A stretch of DNA of 64,000 bases from Paenibacillus sp. MSJ-34 (GTDB lineage: Bacteria; Bacillota; Bacilli; Paenibacillales; Paenibacillaceae), in contig NZ_JAHLPR010000012.1 of NCBI RefSeq assembly GCF_018918005.1, positions 1-64,000 on the forward strand. Direction: 5' to 3'. The position numbers and the translations under genes are program-made. The notes beneath the pieces were generated by a model. It had not been told where the DNA came from, did not search any database, and was given only the letters and a program-made list of their open reading frames with translations. Shown here piece by piece: positions 50,110-59,230 of this stretch; position 1 is the stretch's first letter; every line of letters starts with the position of its first letter.

Positions 50110-52632
50110 TTACCGCGGGCGAACGCGGTTCGTCGGCGGCGCGCTTAGCGGGTCGTCCGGCCAATAATGCTTCGGATATCGCCCCTTCAAATCTTTGCGC
50201 ACATCAAAGTAAGTTTTGCTCCAAAATCCGGCCAGATCGCGCGTCACCTGCACCGGCCGCTGCGCCGGCGAGAGCAGATGCAGTATGAGCGGCACTTTGC
50301 CCCGCGCGAGCCGCGGCGTTTCCGTCAGCCCGAACATTTCTTGCAAACGGACGGCCAATACCGGGCCGTCCGGGTCGCTGTAATCGATCGGGATGCGCGA
50401 GCCGCTTGGAACGGTAATGTGCGTAGGAGCGCAATCGTCCAGTTCCCGGCGCTTGTCCCATGAGAGCGCCGCCTCCAGCGCCGAGACGAGATTCAATCGC
50501 TGGAGATCGCCGCGGCTCCTCATTCCGCCCGCGTACGGGGCTAACCACTCTTCCAGCGTGGCGGCCAGCGCTTCGTCGGAAGCATCCGGCCAGCCGGGTT
50601 CGTGCTTGTGCATGAATCGCAGACGCGCTTGCATCTGCCGCGCCGCCCGCGTCCATGGAAGGATCGCCAATCCTTCCTCGCGTATGCCTTGCATGAGGGC
50701 GGCCGACGTTCCTTCCGGATCCGGTTCCGGCTGCGGGGCCTCCCTGATTACCAGCGCGCCGAGAAGTTTGCGCGTTCGGGCGCGTACCGCCTGCGCTTCC
50801 CGGTCCCATGCGATGATGGAACTTTCCATTATATGGCCGCCGAAATGCCGTTCCAGCTCGCCCTCCGCCACGGGCGCCGCCAGATAAATGCGGCTTTCCG
50901 CCCCTTGATCGTCGAGCTCCGCCGCTACCAGGTACGGCGCGCTTGCGAGCGGCTGAAGCTCGGCGAAGGCCGCGCCGCGCCCGTTGCTGAGCAAATAGCG
51001 GCCATTCTCCCTGCGCTTGGCGATGCGATCAGGGTAGGCGAAGGCAAGCAGCAAACCGCAAGCGTCTGCGCTTCCCCCGGCATCCGGCGCGATTCCCAGC
51101 ATTCGCTTCCAATGGTTCGCCTCGGACAGGATGCGCCGCGAAGCGGCCCAATCGATCGAGTAAGCCCTCCCTGCGCCGGCGCCGGAGCTATATGTATCCG
51201 CCTTCCCCGCCGATTGGCTGCGCAAAGCCTCGATCCGCAGCCGGATATCCGCGTCCGGCGCCGCGCCGGCGCCGCGGAACATATCCCGCTCGCTCAGTAA
51301 AGCCGCCAATTCGCAAGCCAGCCCGCCGAGCCGCAAAGTCTCCGCCCGCAGCAGCATATGCGCCAGGCGGGGATGCAAGCCCAATTCCGCCATGCGTCTG
51401 CCGTGCGGCGTGACGTTTCCTTCCGGTCCGAGCGCTCCCAACTGCCGCAGCAAATCGCGCGCTTGCGCATAAGCCGCCTCCGGCACCGGGTCGAGCCAGC
51501 TAAGCTCCGCCGGATCGGATACGCCCCACGCGGCCAGCTCCAGCGTCAGCGGCGCAAGATCGGCTGCGAGCAGTTCCGGCGTGCTGCGCGCCTCCAACCG
51601 GCGCTCTTCTTGCTCGGTCCATAGCCGGTAGCATACCCCCGGCCCCAAACGGCCTGCGCGGCCGCGCCGCTGATCGGCCGACGCCCGCGACACGTTGACG
51701 GTCTCAAGCCGCGTCATGCCGGTGCGCGGAGAGAAGCGCGGCACGCGCATGAGTCCGCTGTCGATCACGACGCGAACCCCCTCGACCGTCAAGCTTGTCT
51801 CGGCAATCGACGTCGCCAGCACCACTTTCCGTTCGCCCGGCGGACAAGGCGCGATCGCCGCGTCTTGCGCTTCCTGCGGCAAGCTGCCGTGGAGCGGCGA
51901 AATGCGGATGCGCGGATCGCGGATGCGCTCCGCAAGCCACGATTCCACTCTGCAAATTTCCCCCGCCCCCGGCAGGAACGCCAGTATATCGCCCTCCTGT
52001 TCGGCGAGAGCGTCCAGCACCGTTCGCGCAACGCGATCCTCCATCCGCTCCTCGCCTCGCCGCGGCAAATAGCGCGTCTCTACCGGGAAGCTCCGGCCTT
52101 CGCTAACCAATACCGGCGCATCGCCCAATAAGGCGGAGACGGGCTCCGCTTCCAACGTCGCCGACATGACCAGAATTCGCAAGTCGTCCCGCAGCACGGC
52201 TTGCGATTGCAGGCATAGCGCCAGCCCCAAGTCCGCATGCAGGCTGCGCTCATGGAATTCGTCGAAGATGACGATCCCCACCTCTTCCAATGCTTGATCC
52301 GCCTGCAACAGCCGGGTAAGAACGCCTTCGGTGATCACTTCGATGCGTGTCGACTTCCCGACGCGGCTGTCCATTCGGACGCGGTACCCTACCGTCTCCC
52401 CGACATCCTCGCCTAACGAACGCGCCATATAACGGGCGGCGGAACGGGCGGCGAGACGGCGGGGCTCCAGCATCACGATCCGGCGGCCTTGCAGCCACGG
52501 TTCGTCCAGAAGAGCGAGCGGAATTCGCGTCGTCTTCCCGGCGCCGGGAGACGCAATAACAACTGCGTTCGAGCGGGCGCGAAGACTTTCCTTCAGCGCC
52601 GGCAATATCGATTCAATAGGCAAACTGGCCAT
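50110..52632 (-). CDS. hrpB: ATP-dependent helicase HrpB
   Basis: An 840-residue DEAH-box helicase. Walker A is ASPGAGKTTRIPLAL (about 27-41), the DEAH box appears as FDEFHERSL (about 124-132), motif III is VMSATLEAEP (about 154-163), and QRRGRAGRLGPGVCYRLW is motif VI (about 322-339). The C-terminal HrpB-specific domain follows (LARGKVPLILHLLSPAQRPV, DVRKDLKGRYPKHYWPDDP). HrpB's cellular role is poorly defined, possibly RNA remodelling. GC-rich compared with neighbours. No operon partner. Confidence 0.96.
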   Translation of the reverse strand: MASLPIESILPALKESLRARSNAVVIASPGAGKTTRIPLALLDEPWLQGRRIVMLEPRRLAARSAARYMARSLGEDVGETVGYRVRMDSRVGKSTRIEVITEGVLTRLLQADQALEEVGIVIFDEFHERSLHADLGLALCLQSQAVLRDDLRILVMSATLEAEPVSALLGDAPVLVSEGRSFPVETRYLPRRGEERMEDRVARTVLDALAEQEGDILAFLPGAGEICRVESWLAERIRDPRIRISPLHGSLPQEAQDAAIAPCPPGERKVVLATSIAETSLTVEGVRVVIDSGLMRVPRFSPRTGMTRLETVNVSRASADQRRGRAGRLGPGVCYRLWTEQEERRLEARSTPELLAADLAPLTLELAAWGVSDPAELSWLDPVPEAAYAQARDLLRQLGALGPEGNVTPHGRRMAELGLHPRLAHMLLRAETLRLGGLACELAALLSERDMFRGAGAAPDADIRLRIEALRSQSAGKADTYSSGAGAGRAYSIDWAASRRILSEANHWKRMLGIAPDAGGSADACGLLLAFAYPDRIAKRRENGRYLLSNGRGAAFAELQPLASAPYLVAAELDDQGAESRIYLAAPVAEGELERHFGGHIMESSIIAWDREAQAVRARTRKLLGALVIREAPQPEPDPEGTSAALMQGIREEGLAILPWTRAARQMQARLRFMHKHEPGWPDASDEALAATLEEWLAPYAGGMRSRGDLQRLNLVSALEAALSWDKRRELDDCAPTHITVPSGSRIPIDYSDPDGPVLAVRLQEMFGLTETPRLARGKVPLILHLLSPAQRPVQVTRDLAGFWSKTYFDVRKDLKGRYPKHYWPDDPLSAPPTNRVRPR

Positions 52633-52734
52633 TGGCGTATCAACTCCATTACATATGTTCCTCCTAAACGGCTCTGTCTATCCTTCCATCTATTATAGCA
52701 AACTCGCGAGAGGAGGAAGGAACGCGGACCAATG

Positions 52735-52781
52735 AAAAAGGAACGGCAATGCCATCTATCATCGGATGACACTTCCGTTCC
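52735..52781 (-). terminator. Terminator after the NlpC/P60 gene
   Basis: On the minus strand GGAACGGAAGTG pairs with CATTGCCGTTCC and is followed by TTTTT. It lies about 30 nt past the stop of the gene at 52811. Confidence 0.85.
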
Positions 52782-52810
52782 CTATTTTTATACCAAACTA
52801 CTCTTTATAT

Positions 52811-53428
52811 TCATTCGGGAATAACCCGTTTCGCCCATAGAAAATGTTCGTACCAATATTCGCCTTCGAGCTTGTCGCCGTGAATATCGCTAACGATGAC
52901 GCCGATTCCTTCCTCATACGTATGCAATATTTTGCCGTCGCCCATATAGATTCCGACATGTCTCACTTTATTGATCCCCTGTTCGTTCGGGTAATCTTCA
53001 TCGGAGAAATACATCAAGTCGCCTTTGCGCATTTGGTCGAACGGAATCGTCTCTCCTTGCACCGCTTGCTCTCGCGAATTCCATCCTAAGGAAATGCCTT
53101 CTTTATCGTATAGAAATTGTACGAAAGAAGAGCAGTCGAACGTGCTGTCCTGAAAACGCTCGGCTCCGAATACATACGGTGTGCCATAATAAGTTTTGCC
53201 CATATCTATAATACGATCCGCCGTCTTCTCCCATTGCGCCTGCGCCGTTTGAACGGACGCGACGGCAGGGACGGGCATAGCCGCCGCAACAGTCTGTGCC
53301 GCCGCGGACGCGGTTTGCGCCTCGGCCGGAGCATAGGAAGGAGCGGAAGCTTTGCCGGTAGATTCGATCATCAAAGCGGCAGATACGATACATGCGATAC
53401 TAGTCGCCAAAATGACGGATTTGCGCAC
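52811..53428 (-). CDS. Secreted NlpC/P60 cell-wall hydrolase
   Basis: A 205-residue peptidoglycan endopeptidase. The GTG at 53428 with AAAGGGGATGG upstream gives a proper signal peptide (VRKSVILATSIACIVSAALM). An Ala/Pro/Gln-rich linker (about 25-60) leads to the NlpC/P60 domain (about 70-205) with catalytic Cys in STFDCSSFVQFLYD (about 104-117) and His in VRHVGIYMGDGKILHTYEEG (about 158-177). Such enzymes cut the D-Glu-DAP bond. The longer ORF to 53572 would bury the signal peptide. Monocistronic, next to a two-component system that may respond to wall stress. Confidence 0.92.
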   Translation of the reverse strand: MRKSVILATSIACIVSAALMIESTGKASAPSYAPAEAQTASAAAQTVAAAMPVPAVASVQTAQAQWEKTADRIIDMGKTYYGTPYVFGAERFQDSTFDCSSFVQFLYDKEGISLGWNSREQAVQGETIPFDQMRKGDLMYFSDEDYPNEQGINKVRHVGIYMGDGKILHTYEEGIGVIVSDIHGDKLEGEYWYEHFLWAKRVIPE

Positions 53429-53537
53429 TATACCATCCCCTTTCCAACTCATTATGACAATTTTGTAACGGGAATGATATAGCGTTCTGTTTCCAAAACG
53501 GCAAAAAGTTTCCTGTTTCTGTTTTCCTGTCCCTTGT

Positions 53538-54569
53538 TTATATGGAGACGGTAATGGTCGTGCCTGCGCCAAGCTCGCTTTGGACGGAAAGATCGCCCCG
53601 ATGCATTTCCACGATCTTTTTGACGATCGACAGCCCTAGACCGCTTCCCCCTTCCGAACGATTGCGCGATTTATCGGCTTTGTAGAACCGCTCGAACATA
53701 TGCAACTGGTCCTCTTCCGCGATCCCGATCCCGGTATCCGAAATGCGGACAAGCGTTTTATCTTCCTGGCGGAGCATTTCAATGGCGATCGTACCGCCGC
53801 TAGGCGTAAATTTAATGCTGTTGTGAATCAAATTGATCCATACTTGGCTCATTAAGTCGCGGTCGGCGACGATGCTCGCTTCCTGCAAATCGATCTCCAT
53901 CTCAATCCCCTTCTCCAACCATTGCGGCTCGCACGCCAATACGATATCGCGCAACTGCCTGTCCAGGCGGTAAGGCTTCGGGTCGAACGGAGGATGTTCG
54001 GATTCCAGCGAGGTCAGCTTGAGCAAATTTTCGCTGAGCCGGGACAGCCTCACGCTTTCCGTCTCGATAATGCCAAGGTAATGCATGCGTTCCTCATGTG
54101 TGAGATGCTCCTGCCGCAGCACTTTCGTAAAGCCGCTGATCGAGGTGAGCGGAGACTGAATTTCATGGGATACGTTCGAAATGAATTCTTGCCTCATCTG
54201 TTCCATTTGGTTCAATTCAACGGCCATATCGCTGATGCTGTCGGCCAGCACCGTCCAAGGTCCCTTGTCTTTGGAGACCTCCTTCAGATCGACGTTAAAA
54301 TCGCCTTTGGCGATCTTTTTGATCGCATCAATGAGCAATTTGAACTGATCGACATGCTTGGCGCGCGCCAATTTTCCAATGATATAGAAACAGCCGAATA
54401 TGAGCAGAAAGCTCAGGAAAAAATTGATCAAATATTTGATCAGATCATGCGGTTCTTTATCGATGCCGAAATAGAGCAAAGCGGTCAAGTAATAGGCGAG
54501 CGCCGAACAGGCGCCCGTACCGGCAAGAAACACCAAAATACCGAAAAGGCGCTTAACAAAACGCTTCAT
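53538..54569 (-). CDS. Sensor histidine kinase
   Basis: A 343-residue membrane histidine kinase with two N-terminal membrane segments (about 10-30 and 43-65) and a very short external loop, so sensing is probably intramembrane. A HAMP-like segment is at about 70-120. The H-box is FISNVSHEIQSPLTSISGFT (about 128-147), the N-box NLIHNSIKFTPSGG (about 246-259) and the G-box GGSGLGLSIVKKIVEMH (about 305-321). It overlaps the response-regulator gene by 4 bp. The small-loop design resembles BceS-like kinases in part, but no BceAB-type permease is adjacent; a BmrA-type exporter is. Confidence 0.93.
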   Translation of the reverse strand: MKRFVKRLFGILVFLAGTGACSALAYYLTALLYFGIDKEPHDLIKYLINFFLSFLLIFGCFYIIGKLARAKHVDQFKLLIDAIKKIAKGDFNVDLKEVSKDKGPWTVLADSISDMAVELNQMEQMRQEFISNVSHEIQSPLTSISGFTKVLRQEHLTHEERMHYLGIIETESVRLSRLSENLLKLTSLESEHPPFDPKPYRLDRQLRDIVLACEPQWLEKGIEMEIDLQEASIVADRDLMSQVWINLIHNSIKFTPSGGTIAIEMLRQEDKTLVRISDTGIGIAEEDQLHMFERFYKADKSRNRSEGGSGLGLSIVKKIVEMHRGDLSVQSELGAGTTITVSI

Positions 54570-55240
54570 GCCTGCGTCTCCAGCCGGTATCCCAGGCCGC
54601 GCACGGTAGCGATGCGGAAGGAATGCTCTTCTTCGGGAAAGCGCTCGCGAAGCCGTTTAATATGAACGTCGACCGTCCGCTCGTCGCCTTCGTAATCGTA
54701 CCCCCATATTTGTTCGATCAATTGCTCCCGCGACAGCGTCTTGCCCGAATAGCTGGCAAGCATAAACAGCAGTTCGAATTCTTTCAAGGGCAATGTCATG
54801 CTTTGATCGCCGACCGATACTTCAAACGTCTTGCGGTTCAGCGTCAGCTCGCCGATCTGCACCGTCTGGGATACCGCGATCCGGTACCGTTTCAGCAACG
54901 CCTTGACTCGAACGACCAGTTCGACCGGTTCGAACGGCTTGACGAGATAGTCGTCCGTGCCGAGCTCGAACCCTTTCACCTTATCCGTCGTCTGGCCTTT
55001 CGCCGTCAACATGAGCACGGGGAGATCATACGATTTTCTCAATTCCGCGCAAAGCTTCCAACCGTCCATATTCGGCATCATGACATCGAGTATGATCATA
55101 TCGGCTTTCACCGACTCCAATAGTTCGAGCGCCTCCAACCCGTCGGAAGCTTCGTAGACGTCAAATCCTTCGTTGCGCAAAAACAAGCCGACCAGTTCCC
55201 GGATATGCGGATCGTCGTCTACAATCAATATTTTGATCAT
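54566..55240 (-). CDS. OmpR/PhoB family response regulator
   Basis: A 224-residue regulator with receiver domain (ILIVDDDPHIRELVGLF; phosphoacceptor Asp in DMIILDVMMPNMDGW, about residue 51; Lys in TDDYLVKPFEP) and winged-helix DNA-binding domain (about 125-222, TLSREQLIEQIWGYDYEGDE, RTVDVHIKRLRERF). The ATG at 55240 has GGAAGGTGG eight nt upstream and is preferred to the GTG at 55252. Its stop overlaps the kinase start as ATGA. The ABC exporter gene ends 24 bp upstream on the same strand, so the three may form one transcript. Confidence 0.95.
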   Translation of the reverse strand: MIKILIVDDDPHIRELVGLFLRNEGFDVYEASDGLEALELLESVKADMIILDVMMPNMDGWKLCAELRKSYDLPVLMLTAKGQTTDKVKGFELGTDDYLVKPFEPVELVVRVKALLKRYRIAVSQTVQIGELTLNRKTFEVSVGDQSMTLPLKEFELLFMLASYSGKTLSREQLIEQIWGYDYEGDERTVDVHIKRLRERFPEEEHSFRIATVRGLGYRLETQA

Positions 55241-55263
55241 CGCCTTGCCCACCTTCCTTTCGC

Positions 55264-57018
55264 TTACGTTACCCCCATTTCTTTAATGCGAAGCTGCTGC
55301 ACGGCAAATTCGCGGTACATGGCATGGGATTGCAGCAATTCGTCATGCGTTCCGCTGCCGGTAATGCGTCCTTTTTCCACAAATAAGATTTGATCCGCCT
55401 CCACCACGGTCGACAAGCGATGGGCGATAACGAGCGTCGTGCGGCCTTTCATCAAATTTTGCAACGCTTGCTGCACGACGATTTCCGATTTGCTGTCCAG
55501 GCTGGAAGTAGCCTCGTCCAGCATAAGGATTTCCGGATCCCGCAACAACGCCCGCGCAATACCGATTCTTTGCCGTTGGCCGCCCGACAGCTTCATGCCC
55601 CGTTCCCCGACTTCCGTGTCGTATCCATCGGGGAATTCTTGGATGAATTGATCGGCGTACGCCATTTGAGCGGCGCGTCTCAATTCCACATCGCTAACGT
55701 CCCGGCCCAATCCGTAACAAATATTGTCGCGGATCGTTCCGGCAATCAGCGGGCTTTCTTGCGAAACGTAACCGATACGGCTGCGCCAAGACCGGAGGGT
55801 ATAACGATCGATCGGTTCGTCTCCGAGCTTGATCTCCCCGCTTTGCGGCCGGTAATATCGTTCGAGCAGCGAGAACAGCGTCGTTTTCCCGCCGCCGCTC
55901 GGCCCGACAATGGCGGTAACCTCGCCGGGCTGCACCGAGAAGCTGACATCCTTCAACACTTCTTCCCCTGTCGGATACGCGAAGGAAACATGTTCCACCG
56001 ATATCGGCCGGCTGGCGTCTTGCAGTTCCCGTCCGGCGGCAAAGTCTTCCTCATCCGCGTCCAGCGTCGCGATAATGCGTTCGGTAGCCCCTTTCGCCTT
56101 CTGAAGCTGAGTGAAAAAAGCGGTAATTTGGCCAAGCGGCATGACGATTTGAAAAAGGTACAGGATGAAAGCAACCAAGTCGCCGGCCGTCAAGGCGCCT
56201 GATGAAACCCGCACTCCGCCGTACCCGATAATGACAACAAGCACCACCATAAGTACGAAAGACATTAACGGCGAGATCAACGCCTGCACTTTTCCCTCCT
56301 TCAGCCCGAATTGGAACAAATTCACGATGCCCTTCTTCCCGTTCTCATACTCTAGCGGCTCGGCGTTGGAGGACTTGACCAAGCGGATCTCCGACAGCAC
56401 CTGATTCAAAATCACCGTGAATCGGGCCGTCTCGTCCTGCAGCCCTTTGGAAATCTTGAACATTTGCCGCCCGAGCGGCACGAGAACGGCGGCGACAAGC
56501 GGAACGGCAACGAGCATTAACAGCGTCATTCGCCAATCAAGCACGAGCAAAATCGCAATCGACCCGATCACGGATATGATCCCGGTGAAAAAACCCGTTA
56601 CATGCTCGGTAATCAGCCCTTTGACGACGCCCGTATCGTTCGTCATCCGGCTGATCGTTTCACCCGTCTGATGCTCGTCGTAATAGGGAACCGGCAGAAC
56701 GAGCAGCTTGCTCCACAACCGGTCCCTGAGCCCGGCAACGACTTTCTGGCCGACATGGTTTAACAAATATACCGACACGCCTCCGGTGATCGCTTGCGCG
56801 ACAAAGACGACGGCCAATATGGCGATTTGGCTCCCGCTGATGGAAGCGAGCGAGAAACTGTCGACGAAATTTTTCGTAAACAGCGGGATCGTCAAACTGA
56901 CCACCGTTGCCGCCACGCTCATGCAAATCGCGATGCCGAGCATGAGCTTGGACGGATTCGTTTGTCTGATCAAATCGATAAAAGGGCGCCAACCGCCCGG
57001 CGTTTTTTCTTTGCTCAT
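55264..57018 (-). CDS. BmrA-like ABC multidrug exporter (half-transporter)
   Basis: A 584-residue fused membrane/ATPase protein. Six membrane helices are in about 20-320. The ATPase (about 340-580) has Walker [18 protein letters not shown]-loop [13 protein letters not shown], signature [16 protein letters not shown] and Walker [14 protein letters not shown]. The N-terminal [19 protein letters not shown] and overall length match B. subtilis BmrA. The ATG at 57018 has GAGGAG upstream. It functions as a homodimer exporting lipophilic compounds. Upstream is a MITE-like element, downstream the two-component system. Confidence 0.93.
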   Translation of the reverse strand: MSKEKTPGGWRPFIDLIRQTNPSKLMLGIAICMSVAATVVSLTIPLFTKNFVDSFSLASISGSQIAILAVVFVAQAITGGVSVYLLNHVGQKVVAGLRDRLWSKLLVLPVPYYDEHQTGETISRMTNDTGVVKGLITEHVTGFFTGIISVIGSIAILLVLDWRMTLLMLVAVPLVAAVLVPLGRQMFKISKGLQDETARFTVILNQVLSEIRLVKSSNAEPLEYENGKKGIVNLFQFGLKEGKVQALISPLMSFVLMVVLVVIIGYGGVRVSSGALTAGDLVAFILYLFQIVMPLGQITAFFTQLQKAKGATERIIATLDADEEDFAAGRELQDASRPISVEHVSFAYPTGEEVLKDVSFSVQPGEVTAIVGPSGGGKTTLFSLLERYYRPQSGEIKLGDEPIDRYTLRSWRSRIGYVSQESPLIAGTIRDNICYGLGRDVSDVELRRAAQMAYADQFIQEFPDGYDTEVGERGMKLSGGQRQRIGIARALLRDPEILMLDEATSSLDSKSEIVVQQALQNLMKGRTTLVIAHRLSTVVEADQILFVEKGRITGSGTHDELLQSHAMYREFAVQQLRIKEMGVT

Positions 57019-57057
57019 ATGGTTCCCACTCCTCATCTGAATCTTTCTTTATGATAC

Positions 57058-57229
57058 AAGTTCAAAAAGCAAACTTTTCAGCACCGAGAAGGTTGCGAGA
57101 ACCCGAAGAAGGAGGAGCGGAGTGTAGGCAAAACCTACATGAGCACCGGACTTCGAGGGTGAACGCAAGATTCGATGTCGAATCCGCTCTCAGACATGCT
57201 TCGTGATCAAAAGGGGACTTTTTGAACTT
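57058..57229. mobile_element. MITE-like element of 172 bp
   Basis: Terminal inverted repeats AAGTTCAAAAAG...CTTTT at the left (57058-57078) and AAAAG...CTTTTTGAACTT at the right (57209-57229) bound a noncoding element with internal hairpins (GTAGG-CAAAA-CCTAC; GATTCGA-TG-TCGAATC). No ORF. A target-site duplication was not evident. It lies between a terminator (57296-57317) and the exporter gene. Confidence 0.7.
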
Positions 57230-57295
57230 CCTCTATGGGAAGACTATACGATACAATTATGAATTCAATATGAACTAACCCGGGGAAAAATACAA

Positions 57296-57317
57296 GGACG
57301 CCCCATTAAGAGCGTCC
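57296..57317 (-). terminator. Terminator after the sigma factor gene
   Basis: GGACGC pairs with GCGTCC around a 10-nt loop; the minus-strand tail TTGTATTTTTCCC is moderately T-rich. It lies about 35 nt beyond the stop at 57352. Confidence 0.7.
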
Positions 57318-57351
57318 CGGCAGTGGTGAGAGTTATGTTGTTAGAGAGAGA

Positions 57352-59160
57352 TTAAGACGATCCGTCGAGCTCGGCGTACATATGCCGGAGCAAAGCGACC
57401 GCTTGCCGTTCGAGCGATTCGACCGATTGGAGCAAATGTGCAGCGCGCTCCGCCTGCGCCGGATCGTTCGGCCGGCCGCCTTCGGGGAACGGGAACATGC
57501 GCTGCAGTTCGTCGAGCGGTACGCTCATCTCGCGGTACAGCGCGGCCGCTTCGCGGCTTGCTTCGCGAATGCGGTCCATGCCCGCTTCGCCCTCCAGCCA
57601 TTCCGCGCTCGCTTCCTCCAGAAACGCCGCCGCATACCGGCGGGCATCCCGCAATACGCTAATATTGTACGAATTGCCGTTCGGTTCGATTCGTCCGCCG
57701 CGGCAGGCTTCCCGCCACGTCTCATAGGCGGCCAAACCGGTGACGCAGCGGTCGATCCGCTCCTCCTCGCCGTCATAATGCCGCATAATCGTTTGCAAAG
57801 CATTGCGGAGAGCGGTCCGCTTGTCGATCTCGACCGGACCTTCAATCGCGATCACGAACAGATCTTCCAACATGCCGCGTCCCAAATGTTCGTAAGGAAG
57901 AACGTCTTCCCGCGCGCATTCGACGGCCAACAGGCGGCGCTGCTCGTCGTCGTAACCGTAGATCACGCCGAACTCGGGGATAAACAAATCCCAAGCCACG
58001 ACCGGATAGCCCCGGTCAATGGAGCGATGAATGAGCTCCAGCGCCTCGGGCAACGCGTCGGGAAGCTTTCTGCGTTCCCTCGCTTGCTCCGACATTTCCG
58101 CCGGATCGGCAAGATTGGAGTTTTGTCCGATCGTGGGCTTCATTCCGGATACATAGCGCGAATCAAATCCGAGGTTGCGCAGCCCCGAGGTAAGCAGCCC
58201 GGCAAAATCGAACGCCGTCGGACCCGCGATATGCACATCGTCCTGGAAAATGCCGATCCGGAACGCTTGCCCCGTCAAGCCCATCGCGAGCGGAAGCGAG
58301 CAAGCCCGATCCGTATATTGGACGGCGGCGTACAGCGCTTCCGGCGCCGTAAGCCATGATTGCATTTCAGCGAGCGTCCGGTGTTTCGGTAGAATTGTTT
58401 TTTTCATTTGACCGAATTCCTTTCTATTCTGAACGTATTGGTCAACGACAATCCGGATGTTCTCCTGAACGACTTTTTTCCTAGAACGGGAAATCAATTG
58501 ATACACATTGGCGGACGAAAGCTGGAACAGCTTCGATATTTCCTGCGGCGACAGCTGTTCGAAGAAATGTGCCTCGAATATGCGTCTCTCCCGCTTGTTC
58601 AGACAACGCAGCATTCCTATGATCGTCTCCACCAATTCGCTTCGCATCAGCCTCGCTTCGGGATCGGTCTCCTGCGCCTTGCGCTCGGCAAGGGAGCGGG
58701 ACAACCGGCGCAGAACGAAATCCATATCCCGCCAACCCTCTTCCCGGGCCGGCTCCTCGGACGCCGGCAGCCGCAGCGCGGTAAACGCCCGCTCTTTCGC
58801 GGCCGCTCCGCTCCTCAGCTTCGTGTACGCCTGATTGCGGACGATCCGGTGCAGCCAAGGCAGGAATCGATCGATCGAAGACAGCCTCCCCAAATGCAGA
58901 AATGCTTTCGTTAGCGCATCCTGCACAATATCTTCCGCCATGAAGGGCTCATGCGTGATCGTCTGCGCGTAACCGTAAATCCGGCTTCGATGACGCCGCA
59001 CCAACTCTCCGAAGGCTTGGCGGTTTCCGCTCTGGGCTTGCCGCACCAGATATCCGTCGTCCGCTTCGGACAAGTCTTCCGGAGCGGACGCCTCCCGCAC
59101 CCTTATTTCCCGTTCTTTGTCCGCCAATGAGTCCAGCCTCTGTCTCAATTTGTCATCCAA
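57352..59160 (-). CDS. ECF-type sigma factor with large C-terminal extension
   Basis: About 602 residues. Sigma region 2 lies at about 35-110 (SGNRQAFGELVRRHRSRIYG, EDIVQDALTKAFLHLG, LPWLHRIVRNQAY) and region 4 at about 175-235 (CLNKRERRIFEAHFFEQLS, EISKLFQLSSANVYQLISRS). The remaining 350 residues are not a standard ECF part: CSLPLAMGLTGQAFRIGIF, PTAFDFAGLLTSGLRNLGFD and RGYPVVAWDLFIPEFGVIYG suggest a cysteine-peptidase/BtrH-like sensing fold, an uncertain guess. The TTG at 59160 has GGGGTG eight nt upstream; the ORF extends to 59178. It follows the giant kinase gene by about 70 bp on the same strand, and no anti-sigma gene is adjacent. Confidence 0.8.
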   Translation of the reverse strand: MDDKLRQRLDSLADKEREIRVREASAPEDLSEADDGYLVRQAQSGNRQAFGELVRRHRSRIYGYAQTITHEPFMAEDIVQDALTKAFLHLGRLSSIDRFLPWLHRIVRNQAYTKLRSGAAAKERAFTALRLPASEEPAREEGWRDMDFVLRRLSRSLAERKAQETDPEARLMRSELVETIIGMLRCLNKRERRIFEAHFFEQLSPQEISKLFQLSSANVYQLISRSRKKVVQENIRIVVDQYVQNRKEFGQMKKTILPKHRTLAEMQSWLTAPEALYAAVQYTDRACSLPLAMGLTGQAFRIGIFQDDVHIAGPTAFDFAGLLTSGLRNLGFDSRYVSGMKPTIGQNSNLADPAEMSEQARERRKLPDALPEALELIHRSIDRGYPVVAWDLFIPEFGVIYGYDDEQRRLLAVECAREDVLPYEHLGRGMLEDLFVIAIEGPVEIDKRTALRNALQTIMRHYDGEEERIDRCVTGLAAYETWREACRGGRIEPNGNSYNISVLRDARRYAAAFLEEASAEWLEGEAGMDRIREASREAAALYREMSVPLDELQRMFPFPEGGRPNDPAQAERAAHLLQSVESLERQAVALLRHMYAELDGSS

Positions 59161-59230
59161 TGATTTCACACCCCGCAATGCATCGACCTGTTATATAGAC
59201 TGCGAAAGGATCGATTTTCTGACAAAAAGG

